Shown: piece by piece, positions 1-8,276 of the stretch
Numbering within the stretch: position 1 is the stretch's first letter
How the letters are laid out: each line of letters begins with the position of its first letter
From: DASQYE01 sp035537255
GTDB lineage: Bacteria > Acidobacteriota > Blastocatellia > Pyrinomonadales > Pyrinomonadaceae
Assembly (NCBI GenBank): GCA_035537255.1
Contig: DATLMN010000065.1
Coordinates: 1-64,000, forward strand
Reading direction: 5' to 3'
DNA length: 64,000 nucleotides
Translations under genes and position numbers: made by a program
Notes under the pieces: generated by a model
Seen by the model: only the letters and a program-made list of their open reading frames with translations
Databases searched by the model: none
Told to the model about the DNA's origin: nothing

Positions 1-987
1 CAGCCGACACCTCTGACGAGCAACGTCGAAACAGTCATGCCGTCGCGATTCGCCGGTCTGATCAGCATCTGGCAGCCAACGGAAAAGAAGCCTGGGATAG
101 TCGGCCTACAGCAAAACCCTGATCAGGAGAGGGAAGAAGATGATGAAGTAGTAGGCGTGGGGCCCGCCGCCGATGAAGACACAGCGGAAGAGCCGCCGCC
201 ACCTCCACGGGTTGTCGTCGACGAGACACAGCCTCCGCCTCCTCCTGCGCCTGCTCCCAGTCCTGCTGCGCGCCCACAGCTTGCATCACCCGCGCCCGTA
301 GTTCATCTGATGGATTATCGCGGAGCGCTGCTGGCCGATTACCCGCGCGGCGATGGGCGCATTGTTATCCTGAGCGATCCTTTTATCGTCGCCAACAACG
401 GCCTGAGCCGCGCGGACAATTTGCAGCTCGCGCTAAACGTCGTCGCCGGAAGCGGAGGATTGATCGCTTTCGACGAATATCATCAGGGCCACGCCATTGC
501 CAAAAATGAGATGCTGGCCTATTTCGAGGGAACGCCTGTGCTGGCTGCTGTCGGGCAGGCGACCTTGATCGTGCTGCTCGTGCTGTGGACGAGGGGGCGA
601 AGATTTGCGCGCCCGCTGCCGCTCGCGCGCGTAGACCGTCGTTCGAGCCTTGAGTTTGTGGCTTCGATGGCCGAGCTGCAACAGCGTGCGCGCGCCTTCG
701 ACTTAGCCATCGAGAATATTTATACGCGCACGCGCCGTGTGCTCGTGCGATACGCCGGGGTCGAGCACAATAGCACGCGCACGGAGATCGCTGCGCGTGT
801 TGCGGCGCGCTCTTCCGTCGACCGCGCGCAACTGGAAACGCTGATGCGCGATTGCGAAGATGCCATCAACGGAGCGCCCATCAGCGCCCGCCGCTCACTT
901 GAATTGATCACACGCCTGCGCGAGGTCGAGCGCTCGCTTGGCCTCAGGATGCGCGCACGCGAAATCAAGCAGGCCAAAGAAAGATGA
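1..987 (+). CDS. DUF4350 domain-containing membrane protein (5' end outside window)
   Basis: The frame is open from base 1 through the first ATG at 37, so the gene probably begins upstream and its N-terminus is missing. The visible part has an acidic and proline-rich stretch, then the DUF4350-like core (a region with RIVILSDPFIVANNG and a FDEYHQGH motif), then one hydrophobic segment (VLAAVGQATLIVLLVLW) followed by a basic cytoplasmic tail. DUF4350 proteins typically sit beside moxR and DUF58 genes, as here, and are thought to belong to a membrane-associated MoxR system of unknown output. The proline-rich insert is unusually long. Family assignment is good; molecular function is unknown. Confidence 0.8.
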   Translation, partial: QPTPLTSNVETVMPSRFAGLISIWQPTEKKPGIVGLQQNPDQEREEDDEVVGVGPAADEDTAEEPPPPPRVVVDETQPPPPPAPAPSPAARPQLASPAPVVHLMDYRGALLADYPRGDGRIVILSDPFIVANNGLSRADNLQLALNVVAGSGGLIAFDEYHQGHAIAKNEMLAYFEGTPVLAAVGQATLIVLLVLWTRGRRFARPLPLARVDRRSSLEFVASMAELQQRARAFDLAIENIYTRTRRVLVRYAGVEHNSTRTEIAARVAARSSVDRAQLETLMRDCEDAINGAPISARRSLELITRLREVERSLGLRMRAREIKQAKER

Positions 988-1085
988 CTCAATTTTGAAT
1001 TTTAGATTTTGGATTTCGGATTGAAAGACATATCCTATTGCGTCGAAGTCGCTAGCTAATCCAAGAGCCAATTCTAAAATCTAAA
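988..1085. repeat. Heptad hairpin repeat, family A
   Basis: The left arm is a tandem of 7-nt units of the type ATTTTGG/ATTTTAG and the right arm holds the complement (CTAAAATCTAAAA). It fills the whole gap between the DUF4350 stop and the moxR ATG at 1086. No Shine-Dalgarno sequence is seen between the right arm and the start codon. Related copies lie at 2040-2166 and 48080-48173. Confidence 0.8.
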
Positions 1086-2039
1086 ATGCTCCAACATGTC
1101 TCCTCGACAGTCGAACAGATTCTGACAGAGCTTCGCAAGATCGTCGTCGGCCAGGACGAGCCCATAGAGCAAATCATGGTCGCGCTGCTGGCCGAAGGGC
1201 ACGCGCTGATCGAGGGCGTGCCGGGCACGGCGAAGACTCTGACCGTCAAGACGCTCGCGCGTATCATCGGCGCAGGTTTTAGCCGCATACAGTTTACGCC
1301 AGACCTGATGCCTTCGGACATCACGGGTACGAACGTCTTTAACGTCGCCACCTCGGATTTTACTCTGCGACGAGGGCCTGTCTTTACGGACATCCTGCTG
1401 GCGGACGAGATCAACCGCACACCGCCGAAGACGCAGGCCGCGCTCCTTGAAGCGATGGAAGAGCGACAGGTCACGATTGACGGCGATCAGCATCCTCTCT
1501 CGCCGCTCTTTACCGTGCTTGCTACGGAAAATCCGATTGAGTACGAAGGCACGTACCCGCTCCCGGAAGCGCAGCTTGATCGCTTCCTGCTCAAAATCCT
1601 GCTCGACTATCCCAGTGAGCAGGCGGAGCAACAGGTCGTCGCCAACTGGGACGCTGGCTTTAACGCGCGCCGCCTTGAACAGGTCGACATTCGCCCTCTG
1701 GCCGAGCCGGACGCCATCTCAAAGTGTCGCATGGAAGTGCGCGAGGCACGCATGGAGCCTGGCGTGCAGCGTTACATCGTAGAGATCGTGCGCCGCACGC
1801 GCGCGCATCCATCCGTGCTTTACGGCGCGAGCCCACGCGCATCCGTTGCGCTCCTGCTCTGCACCAAGGCGCTCTCCGCACTTCGCGGCAGAGAATTCGC
1901 CACGCCCGACGACGTGCGCGACATCGCGCGACCCGTACTGCGCCACCGTTTATCGCTACGCGCCGAAGCAGAACTCGACGGCGCAACACCCGACGCCGTC
2001 ATCACAGACATCTTGCAGACCGTTGAAGTACCAAGATGA
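1086..2039 (+). CDS. MoxR family AAA+ ATPase
   Basis: A 317-aa MoxR-type AAA+ ATPase, thought to act as a chaperone that matures or activates partner proteins, often von Willebrand-type or DUF58 proteins. The Walker A motif GVPGTAKT is at about residues 44-51, Walker B ILLADEI at about 103-109, and sensor 1 ATENP at about 146-150. The length is normal for the family. The ATG follows a repeat hairpin directly and lacks an obvious ribosome-binding site. Even so, the start fits, because the conserved VVGQDEPIEQ segment follows at the usual distance. It lies between DUF4350 and DUF58 genes on the same strand, the standard context. Confidence 0.93.
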   Translation: MLQHVSSTVEQILTELRKIVVGQDEPIEQIMVALLAEGHALIEGVPGTAKTLTVKTLARIIGAGFSRIQFTPDLMPSDITGTNVFNVATSDFTLRRGPVFTDILLADEINRTPPKTQAALLEAMEERQVTIDGDQHPLSPLFTVLATENPIEYEGTYPLPEAQLDRFLLKILLDYPSEQAEQQVVANWDAGFNARRLEQVDIRPLAEPDAISKCRMEVREARMEPGVQRYIVEIVRRTRAHPSVLYGASPRASVALLLCTKALSALRGREFATPDDVRDIARPVLRHRLSLRAEAELDGATPDAVITDILQTVEVPR

Positions 2040-2166
2040 TTCCATTTTGGATTTTAGATTTTGGGTTTTGGATTGGCACGTTACGCAGGTTGAAAGCCTC
2101 GATTCCAAAATTCAACATAACGAATCGCTAATCTAAAATCCAAAATCTAAAATCCAAAATTGACCG
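2040..2166. repeat. Heptad hairpin repeat, family A
   Basis: Left arm ATTTTGGATTTTAG-type heptads (about 2043-2074), a central spacer, and a right arm of complementary CTAAAATCCAAAAT units (about 2131-2160). The arm ends about 6 nt before the ATG of the DUF58 gene. It fills the moxR-DUF58 gap. Confidence 0.8.
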
Positions 2167-3486
2167 ATGCGTTTCGTTTTCACCAAACTCTTTTACGTGT
2201 TGCTCGCGGTGGGCTTTATTCCGTTGTCGCTCTCCTGGGGGCGGCCCATTTTGCGCTGGGCGACGCTTTTCTTTGACATAGTGCTGATTACGCTGGCGCT
2301 GATCGACGCGCGTATGAGCCGCTGGCCTGCGGGTGTCGAGGTCTTGCGCGAGTTCGGCGGGCGCTTTGCCGTCGGCGCGGAGACGGAGGTGCGAGTCCGT
2401 GTGCTGAATAACACTGCGAGCGCAGTCACTGTCTGGGTGAAGGACGAGTTTCCGCCGGAGATGGAGTTGAAGGGTTTGCGTGAGGCGCGCATTCGTGTGC
2501 AAGCGCTGGAGACGGCCGCGCTCCATTACGAGTTGAAGCCGCCAAAACGCGGGCGCTTCGTTTTCGGCCACACGGCCCTGCGTTATCTTTCGCGTTTTGG
2601 TCTGGCGTGGTGTCAAAGGCACGTGGGCGAGCCCTTCGCCGTCAAGGTCTATCCGAATATGCGGCGGGCGCGCGAAGCGGAGTTGAAGGCGCTGGGTGCG
2701 CGCTCGCTGGTGGCCGCGCATCGTCGTTCTTCCTGGCGCGGCGAGGGTCGCGAGTTTGAATCTTTGCGCGACTATGTGCGCGGGGACGAACTGCGTCATG
2801 TCTCATGGACGGCGACCGCACGACGCGGCAGGCTCGTCACACGTCAGTACCAGATAGAGCGCGATCAAACCATTCTGGTGGCTTTGGACGCCGGGCGTTT
2901 GATGACGGCGCGCATAGAGCGCGAGACGAAACTCGATCTGGCGATTCATGCGACGCTGGCGCTGATGTCTGCGGCGGCGCGCGGCGGCGACAATGCCGGA
3001 ATAGTCGTCTTCGGTCGGCGCATCAAATCTTACCTGCCGCCCAAACGCGGCGGCGAGCACATGGACGCGGCCCTCGAAGCCCTCTACGCCGTCGAGCCGG
3101 AGATGATCGAGCCATCCTATGCGCGCGCCTTCGAGTTCATCGCCGCCAACTGTAAGCGGCGCGCTCTGGTCGTCGTCCTCACAGACCTCGTGGACGAAGA
3201 GGGCTCGCGCGAGCTGCTGACATCGCTCAAGCTTTTGCGCCCGCGACATCTGCCGCTCGTCGTCACCATAGGGGATCGCGACCTCAAGGAAGTCGTCCGC
3301 CACACGCCCGCAACGACGCGCGACCTTTTCACGCAATCCGTCGCCGAAGAGATTATCCATCAACGCGAGGCAGCGCTGCGCCGCGTCGAATCACAGGGCG
3401 GCCTCGCGCTCGACGTAACAGCCGCCGCACTCGCGCCGACGCTTCTGGAAAAGTACTTGCAGGTCAAAGAGCGAGGACTACTTTAA
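2167..3486 (+). CDS. DUF58 domain-containing protein
   Basis: 439 aa. Two hydrophobic segments (about 8-28 and 32-47) anchor the N-terminus, followed by a beta-rich region. The hallmark DUF58 segment, with RDYVRGDELRHVSW followed by a TARRG-type stretch, is at about residues 201-220. After it comes a vWA-like fold region (ILVALDAGRLM) that would hold the metal site. Partner of the MoxR ATPase upstream; the trio DUF4350-MoxR-DUF58 runs in one direction. The biological role of these systems (envelope integrity or stress) is only loosely known. It ends head-on with the spoIIM-like gene across a bidirectional hairpin. Confidence 0.9.
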   Translation: MRFVFTKLFYVLLAVGFIPLSLSWGRPILRWATLFFDIVLITLALIDARMSRWPAGVEVLREFGGRFAVGAETEVRVRVLNNTASAVTVWVKDEFPPEMELKGLREARIRVQALETAALHYELKPPKRGRFVFGHTALRYLSRFGLAWCQRHVGEPFAVKVYPNMRRAREAELKALGARSLVAAHRRSSWRGEGREFESLRDYVRGDELRHVSWTATARRGRLVTRQYQIERDQTILVALDAGRLMTARIERETKLDLAIHATLALMSAAARGGDNAGIVVFGRRIKSYLPPKRGGEHMDAALEALYAVEPEMIEPSYARAFEFIAANCKRRALVVVLTDLVDEEGSRELLTSLKLLRPRHLPLVVTIGDRDLKEVVRHTPATTRDLFTQSVAEEIIHQREAALRRVESQGGLALDVTAAALAPTLLEKYLQVKERGLL

Positions 3487-3640
3487 AAGGGATGAGGGCG
3501 GAGGGATGAGGGATGAAAGAAATGCTGATTCAACTAGCTCAGTTGGTAGAGCGGCAGACTCTTAATCTGTGGTGCAGTAGTTCGAGCATACTTGAATAAC
3601 TTCTCATTCATCCCTCATCCCTCCGCCCTCATCCCTTTTT
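3487..3640. repeat. Heptad hairpin repeat, family B, carrying a tRNA-like insert
   Basis: The left arm GGGATGAGGGCGGAGGGATG (from 3490) is matched by the complementary right arm ending near 3635. The hairpin is followed by a T-run on the plus strand, and T residues also follow on the minus strand, so it could act as a two-way terminator for the convergent DUF58 and spoIIM genes. The loop contains a tRNA-Lys-like sequence. The closely related copy at 50996-51080 has the same flanking loop bases (TTCAAC then TTGAATAA) but lacks the 57-nt insert. Confidence 0.85.
3528..3600 (+). tRNA. tRNA-Lys(CTT)-like sequence, probably a pseudo-tRNA
   Basis: The D-arm (TAGCTCAGTTGGTAGAGC), the anticodon arm with CTT at 3561-3563, and the T-loop TTCGAGC are all recognisable and at canonical spacing. 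The invariant G53-C61 pair is broken (G-A) and the variable loop is odd. The acceptor strands do not pair in the normal register: ATTCAA pairs with TTGAAT one position off, and those bases belong to the host repeat. No CCA is encoded. The most likely reading is a tRNA body inserted in a hairpin loop. It could be a divergent functional tRNA, but that seems less likely. Confidence 0.55.
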
Positions 3641-4595
3641 TCTCCTCTTCTCTGCCGACGAGTAATAGATAGCTGTAGAGGGCTATGCCGGTCAGAGCGG
3701 CGACGCTGAATTTGATCGCGGGATGAATGGGCGCGGGAGAGATAAAGCCTTCGATGATTCCGGCCAGCACGAGCAGCGCGGCGCAACCGGCGATGAGGCG
3801 GACGGCTTCGAGGCCGCGCGTCTTCAGAGCATCGGCACGCGACAAATCGCCTGGCACGAGCAGCGCGCTTCCGATCAGGAGGCCCGCGCCTCCGGCGATA
3901 AAGATACAGGAAAGCTCTATCACGCCGTGCCCGACGACGAAAGCGAGCAGGTCATTGCCGTAGCCCGCGCGATAGACGAGCGCGAAGAGCGCGCCGAAGA
4001 GCGCACCGTTGTAGGCCATCAGATAGAGCGTGCCGACGCCGAACATCGCGCCCAGCGCAAAGGCGTAAAAAGTGACGCCGATGTTGTTCGTCAGAATCTC
4101 GCTTGAGCCGACCTGATTCGCCTCATTCAAATCTTCCCACCAGTGTATGCGCGCGTCGACGATGTGACGCATCATCGGATGAATCCCGGCGAACTCTGAA
4201 AACTCCGGATCGCGCCAAGTGCCGACAAATCCAATGAGGGCGAAGACCCAGAAGAAGGCGAACGTAATGGCCGTGTAGCGCCATGTGCGGCGAAACGTTT
4301 GCGGAAAGTCGCGCGTGAAAAAATCTCGCACACGGCGTCCGCCCTGCGCGTCTGCCTGATAGATGCGGCCATGCGCGCGAATGACCAGACTGTTCAGATA
4401 GTTGACCAGACGCGGGTCGCGCGATTCGGCGCGCGCAATCGCCAGGTCAGAGGCCGTGCGGCGATAGATGCGCCCCAGCTCTCGCACCTCCTCGCGATTC
4501 AAACGACGCAAAGACGAACGATCCAGCAGCGCCAGTAAATCCTCCAGCCGCTGCCAGGCATTTCGACGCGCTAAGATAAATCGATTAGAAGACAT
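3615..4595 (-). CDS. Stage II sporulation protein M-like membrane protein
   Basis: 326 aa. A soluble N-terminal part rich in Arg and Leu (about 1-95) is followed by several hydrophobic segments including FAFFWVFALIGFVGT and a GHGVIELSCIFIAGG-type helix, the hallmark of SpoIIM/DUF95 proteins. In sporulating Firmicutes SpoIIM works with peptidoglycan hydrolases. In non-sporulators the homologues usually sit next to moxR/DUF58 clusters, as here, and their role is unknown. The last eight codons (residues KKGMRAEG) are encoded by the arm of a family B repeat, so the native C-terminus has probably been replaced. Confidence 0.85.
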   Translation of the reverse strand: MSSNRFILARRNAWQRLEDLLALLDRSSLRRLNREEVRELGRIYRRTASDLAIARAESRDPRLVNYLNSLVIRAHGRIYQADAQGGRRVRDFFTRDFPQTFRRTWRYTAITFAFFWVFALIGFVGTWRDPEFSEFAGIHPMMRHIVDARIHWWEDLNEANQVGSSEILTNNIGVTFYAFALGAMFGVGTLYLMAYNGALFGALFALVYRAGYGNDLLAFVVGHGVIELSCIFIAGGAGLLIGSALLVPGDLSRADALKTRGLEAVRLIAGCAALLVLAGIIEGFISPAPIHPAIKFSVAALTGIALYSYLLLVGREEEKKGMRAEG

Positions 4596-4600
4596 GTGGA

Positions 4601-4699
4601 TAGTTTTCAGTTTTCAGCAATCAGTTTTCAGAAGTTGAAAGCCGCACGACAGGTGTTAATATAAACGCTGGTCGCTGAAAACTAAAAACTGAAAACTAT
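4601..4699. repeat. Heptad hairpin repeat, family C
   Basis: Left arm of AGTTTTC heptads with one AGCAATC variant, right arm of complementary GAAAACT units. It lies between the divergent spoIIM-like and ftcD genes and ends about 4 nt before the ftcD ATG. A second family C copy is at 19261-19327. Confidence 0.8.
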
Positions 4700-4703
4700 T
4701 TGT

Positions 4704-6242
4704 ATGGATCGCCTCGTCGAATGTGTACCAAACTTTAGCGAAGGTCGCAAGCCTGAAGTGATCGAGCGGCTGGCTCAAACCGTCGAGTCTGTCGAAGGCG
4801 CGGTCGTCCTGGACACGCACATCGACGCCGATCACAACCGCTCTGTGATTACGTTCGTCGCGGAAGCGGAACAGGTGGTCGAGGCCGCCGTGCGTGTGGT
4901 CGCGCTCGCCTCAGAGCTGATCGATCTGCGCCAGCACAGGGGCGAGCACCCGCGTCTTGGCGCAACCGATGTACTGCCTTTTGTTCCCGTGCGCGGCGTG
5001 ATGATGGAGGACTGCATACGATTGGCCCACGAGGCGGGCGAGCGCATAGCCTTTGAGCTTGGCATTCCCGTCTACTTTTATGAGCGCGCCGCGCGCCGTC
5101 CTGATCGTGTGAATCTGGAAGACGTGCGCCGTGGCGGCTACGAGCTGCTGCGCGAAGAGATCGCAAGCGTAGAGCGCCGCGCGCCGGACGTGGGCCCACC
5201 ACGACTGCATGAAAACGCCGGGGCCATCGTCGTCGGCGCGCGACCTCTGCTCGTCGCCTATAACGTCAATCTGCAAACCGACGATATATCAATCGCCAGA
5301 CGAATTGCGCACGCCGTGCGCGGGCGCGATGGAGGCTTACGCTATCTTAAAGCGCTCGGCTTCGAGCTTCAGACGCGCGGTATTGTGCAGGTCTCCATGA
5401 ACCTGATCGATTACGAGAAGACGCAGCTTCATCACGCCTTCGAGGCCGTGCGCCGCGAGGCGTTGCGTTACGGCGTCTCTATCGTGGGCAGCGAGATCGT
5501 AGGGCTTATCCCGCAGGCCGCGCTCGACCGCGCCGCCGAATATCATTTACAGATTGAGAATTTCGCGCCCGGACTGGTGCTCGAAAATCGGATCGCAGCG
5601 GCGTTCACTGGTAAGGGCGAAAAGGAGACCGTCAGGGATTTCGCGCAGGCCGTGGCGAGCGCAGAGCCTGCGCCGGGCGGTGGCGCGGCTGCTGCACAGG
5701 CGGCATCGCTTGGCGCGGCGCTCGGCGAGATGATCGGCCACCTGACTGAGGGGCGTGAAAAATTCGCAGACGTGCAGCAAGAGATAGAGGAAGCGCTCGC
5801 AGAGTTAGCGCCGTTGCGCAATCATCTGCGCCTTGCGGCCGCGCGCGATGCGGAGAGTTTTCAGCGCGTCGTGGATGCGCGCGGCCTTCCGCGTTCGACG
5901 GAAGATGAGAGAGTCCTGCGCGCCAGCGAGATAGAGGCGGCCTTGAAGGGCGCGGCGACCGTGCCGCTTGAGATTGCCAAGTTGGCGGTGCAGGTGCTTG
6001 AGCTGCTTGAAACCCTGTCGGAGATCGGCAATCCGGTTGCCCTGTCGGACGCCGCCACGGGCGCGCAGCTAGCTCTGGCCTCGGTCGCCTCCGCGCGCTA
6101 CAACGTGCTCGTCAATACGGCGGAGATTGAAGATGAAGAGTTTGCCAGGGAGCATCGTTCGCGCGCAGATGATCTCATGGAGCGCGCGAGGGGAAGCGCC
6201 GCGCGCGTCGAAGCCATGTTTATGGATTCAATCAAAGCTTGA
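4704..6242 (+). CDS. ftcD: Bifunctional glutamate formimidoyltransferase / formimidoyl-THF cyclodeaminase
   Basis: 512 aa. The N-terminal ~300 residues match the formiminotransferase fold (starting MDRLVECVPNFSEGR, a signature of the family). The C-terminal ~190 residues match cyclodeaminase, with the conserved PAPGGGAAAA turn at about residues 322-331. It transfers the formimino group from formiminoglutamate to tetrahydrofolate and then releases ammonia to give methenyl-THF, linking histidine breakdown to one-carbon metabolism. The fused arrangement matches the animal enzyme; many bacteria keep two genes. No other hut genes are visible here. No clear ribosome-binding site precedes the ATG, which follows a repeat. 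Confidence 0.93.
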   Translation: MDRLVECVPNFSEGRKPEVIERLAQTVESVEGAVVLDTHIDADHNRSVITFVAEAEQVVEAAVRVVALASELIDLRQHRGEHPRLGATDVLPFVPVRGVMMEDCIRLAHEAGERIAFELGIPVYFYERAARRPDRVNLEDVRRGGYELLREEIASVERRAPDVGPPRLHENAGAIVVGARPLLVAYNVNLQTDDISIARRIAHAVRGRDGGLRYLKALGFELQTRGIVQVSMNLIDYEKTQLHHAFEAVRREALRYGVSIVGSEIVGLIPQAALDRAAEYHLQIENFAPGLVLENRIAAAFTGKGEKETVRDFAQAVASAEPAPGGGAAAAQAASLGAALGEMIGHLTEGREKFADVQQEIEEALAELAPLRNHLRLAAARDAESFQRVVDARGLPRSTEDERVLRASEIEAALKGAATVPLEIAKLAVQVLELLETLSEIGNPVALSDAATGAQLALASVASARYNVLVNTAEIEDEEFAREHRSRADDLMERARGSAARVEAMFMDSIKA

Positions 6243-6328
6243 GCCGATATTCCAAGAGGGCAATCCGAGCATCCCTTCGGTTTCGTATATTATTTTGAAG
6301 TCTGAATGAATTTGGAGAGTAGACGAAG

Positions 6329-6856
6329 ATGAACAGACGATTTTTTCTCAAATCCGCACTGACGCTCACGGCCGTCGCGGGTCTTTCTAGATTCTCAATC
6401 GTAGAGGTTTTGGCCCAGAACAATTCTACTGGGAAGAGTGCTTCGGCGCATCTGCCGTTTGCGAAGGTGATTAAAACAGATGCCGAGTGGAAACAACTGC
6501 TGACGCCCGAGCAATACTACGTCACGCGGCAGAAGGGCACGGAAGCTCCCTATTCGAGCCCGCTCAACGATATTCACGAGAAAGGTGTTTTCCAGTGCGT
6601 CTCCTGCTCGCTGCCGCTGTTTAGCTCAAGTGCGAAGTTCGATTCAAAAACGGGCTGGCCGAGTTTCTGGACACCCATCAACAAAGTCAACGTGCGCGAA
6701 GAAGTTGATCGCAGCCTGCCGGAAGTGCGCACGGAAGTCCTCTGCAACCGCTGCGACGCGCACCTGGGGCACGTCTTCGACGACGGCCCTCCGCCGACCG
6801 GCCTGCGCTACTGCATGAACGGCGTGGCGATGAAGTTTGTCAGGAAGCGAAAATAA
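6329..6856 (+). CDS. msrB: Tat-exported peptide-methionine (R)-S-oxide reductase MsrB
   Basis: 175 aa. The N-terminus has a twin-arginine signal (NRRFFLKS, then a hydrophobic stretch to about residue 30), so the enzyme probably acts in the periplasm. The MsrB domain follows, with two zinc-binding CxxC pairs (CVSC and CNRC) and the catalytic cysteine in RYCMNG at about residue 162. It reduces methionine-R-sulfoxide in oxidised proteins. GGAGAG lies upstream of the ATG at a suitable distance. The start and the signal agree. Confidence 0.93.
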   Translation: MNRRFFLKSALTLTAVAGLSRFSIVEVLAQNNSTGKSASAHLPFAKVIKTDAEWKQLLTPEQYYVTRQKGTEAPYSSPLNDIHEKGVFQCVSCSLPLFSSSAKFDSKTGWPSFWTPINKVNVREEVDRSLPEVRTEVLCNRCDAHLGHVFDDGPPPTGLRYCMNGVAMKFVRKRK

Positions 6857-6897
6857 GTGAAGACCTGTTGCAGAGATTAATGCGCGGAAAGAAATTA

Positions 6898-7028
6898 ACA
6901 GGGATGGACAGAGATTGTCAGGATAAAAAACAGGAAGAAAGCATTCGTGCTTTACATCTGAAATTTAAAAACTCAACTCATCTTGTTGAGCTTTGCTTTT
7001 ATCCTGCTTATCCTGTCCATCCTGTTTG
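6898..7028. repeat. Iterated hairpin repeat, family I (about 9-nt units)
   Basis: Left arm AACAGGGATGGACAGAG plus TCAGGATAAAA, right arm TTTTATCCTG repeated as ATCCTG(C/T)NN units, ending TCCATCCTGTT. It sits between the convergent msrB and hydrolase genes and may serve as a terminator. A lone left arm of the same family is at 52313-52340. Confidence 0.75.
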
Positions 7029-7079
7029 ATTCTGCTTCGCGCGACTTGTCCCTATATTTTCATTAGCGACCTTTAATCG

Positions 7080-8108
7080 TCACAGATGCTTTTTGAAGAA
7101 CGAAGCGATCTTCCAGCCGTCCAGATAAACCCAGGGTTTCTCGCCGCTCGTGTAGTGCCCGCACGGAAGCCATGCCACATCGAGCGCGATTCCTGCGCGC
7201 CTTGTCTCTTCAATCACGTCGCGCGAGAGATCGACCGGGAAGGTCAGGTCGTGTCGCGCGGCGATAAAGCGCATCGGTCGCGGCCTGATATTCAAAAGGC
7301 GTTTGATAAAGGGCAGCGGCGAAATCGGCAGCCAGTATTCGCGCAGCTCTTCGAGCGTTACATCTTCGCCGAATCCGGCCTTCACATGCTGTGTCGAGAT
7401 GCCGCGCCACACGACATCCGCGAAATAACCCGAGACGTGGTTAAAGACGCCGACATCTATCTGTTCTTCGTGAGCGTAAGCCAGAAAAGCCGTGCATGAG
7501 CCGATGCTCGTGCCCATGATGCCGATCCGGTTGTAGCCTTGATGGTCGATCAGCCAGCGCACAGCCGCGCGCGCATCCAAAACCGCCTGACGCATGGATT
7601 GAATCGTGCGACCGATGTTCGAGCTGACGAGATGATCCGCCCGCTCAAGCTCTAAGGGACGGCGCGCCTCGTGATACGGAAGCGTGAGGCGCAGCGCAGA
7701 GATGCCTAGCCTGGCGAGCAGGCGACCGAGTTCCATGTGGCTGTGCGGCTGCGCGTTCCACTGCGGAAGAATCACTATGGCCGGGCGACGATCATCCTTT
7801 GTCCTGTGCTGGCGGGCGGGGAAAAAGTGCGCACGCACAGTATTGTTTTCCGTTGACGGAGTCCGTATGGCGCTCGTCCAGGTGAGCTGTTGGCCCAACA
7901 GTTGATAGTCTTCAATCGGCGGCAGCGCATAAAATTCTTCGCTTCCTTCTAGGGCACGGCGCGCGTGTTCGCGCAACAGCTCGCGCGGGTCGTCTCCGTT
8001 CGCGTGATCCGTAATGAAAGACGTGCCCCACTCAAAGGGACGCACCACTCTGTTTTTATCGCGCTGCGAAAGATGGCGCTCGCGCGCGCGTATCAACCGT
8101 CCGAGCAA
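7080..8108 (-). CDS. Alpha/beta hydrolase (ABHD18-like)
   Basis: 342 aa. The central region carries the nucleophile elbow GTSIGS (Ser at about residue 199), preceded by LTLPYHEARRPLE and an RxAVRWL segment typical of the ABHD18/DUF2048-like group. A late CGHYTSGEKPW segment supplies the likely catalytic His. No ATG or GTG is available upstream in frame, so a TTG at 8106-8108 is the likely start. Substrate is unknown. No signal peptide is seen, so it is probably cytoplasmic. It stands alone, converging on msrB. Confidence 0.75.
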   Translation of the reverse strand: MLGRLIRARERHLSQRDKNRVVRPFEWGTSFITDHANGDDPRELLREHARRALEGSEEFYALPPIEDYQLLGQQLTWTSAIRTPSTENNTVRAHFFPARQHRTKDDRRPAIVILPQWNAQPHSHMELGRLLARLGISALRLTLPYHEARRPLELERADHLVSSNIGRTIQSMRQAVLDARAAVRWLIDHQGYNRIGIMGTSIGSCTAFLAYAHEEQIDVGVFNHVSGYFADVVWRGISTQHVKAGFGEDVTLEELREYWLPISPLPFIKRLLNIRPRPMRFIAARHDLTFPVDLSRDVIEETRRAGIALDVAWLPCGHYTSGEKPWVYLDGWKIASFFKKHL

Positions 8109-8199
8109 ATCCTTTTCACTGCCTCTCGTAAACTTTTACCGTCCCTCAACGGGTTCGAGCCCTGCGACGAGCGAACCATCCTAAAGAAAAGAGCTGTAA

Positions 8200-8246
8200 A
8201 AGTAAAAAGCAGAGGCGAAGGGAACTCTCATTCCTTCGCCTCTGCT
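8200..8246 (-). terminator. Rho-independent terminator of the S8 protease gene
   Basis: A perfect 14-bp stem (8208-8221 with 8233-8246, AGCAGAGGCGAAGG type) is followed on the minus strand by TTTTTACTTTT. It lies just downstream of the protease stop at 8277. Confidence 0.8.
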
Positions 8247-8276
8247 CTTAAACCCTAAAGGGTTCTTCCCCTCAGC

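Noticed and set aside
8145..8175. A tRNA T-arm-like sequence (GGGTTCGAGCCC) followed by GAACCA
   Set aside because: No D-arm, anticodon arm or matching 5' acceptor strand is found upstream, so it is chance or a small fragment.
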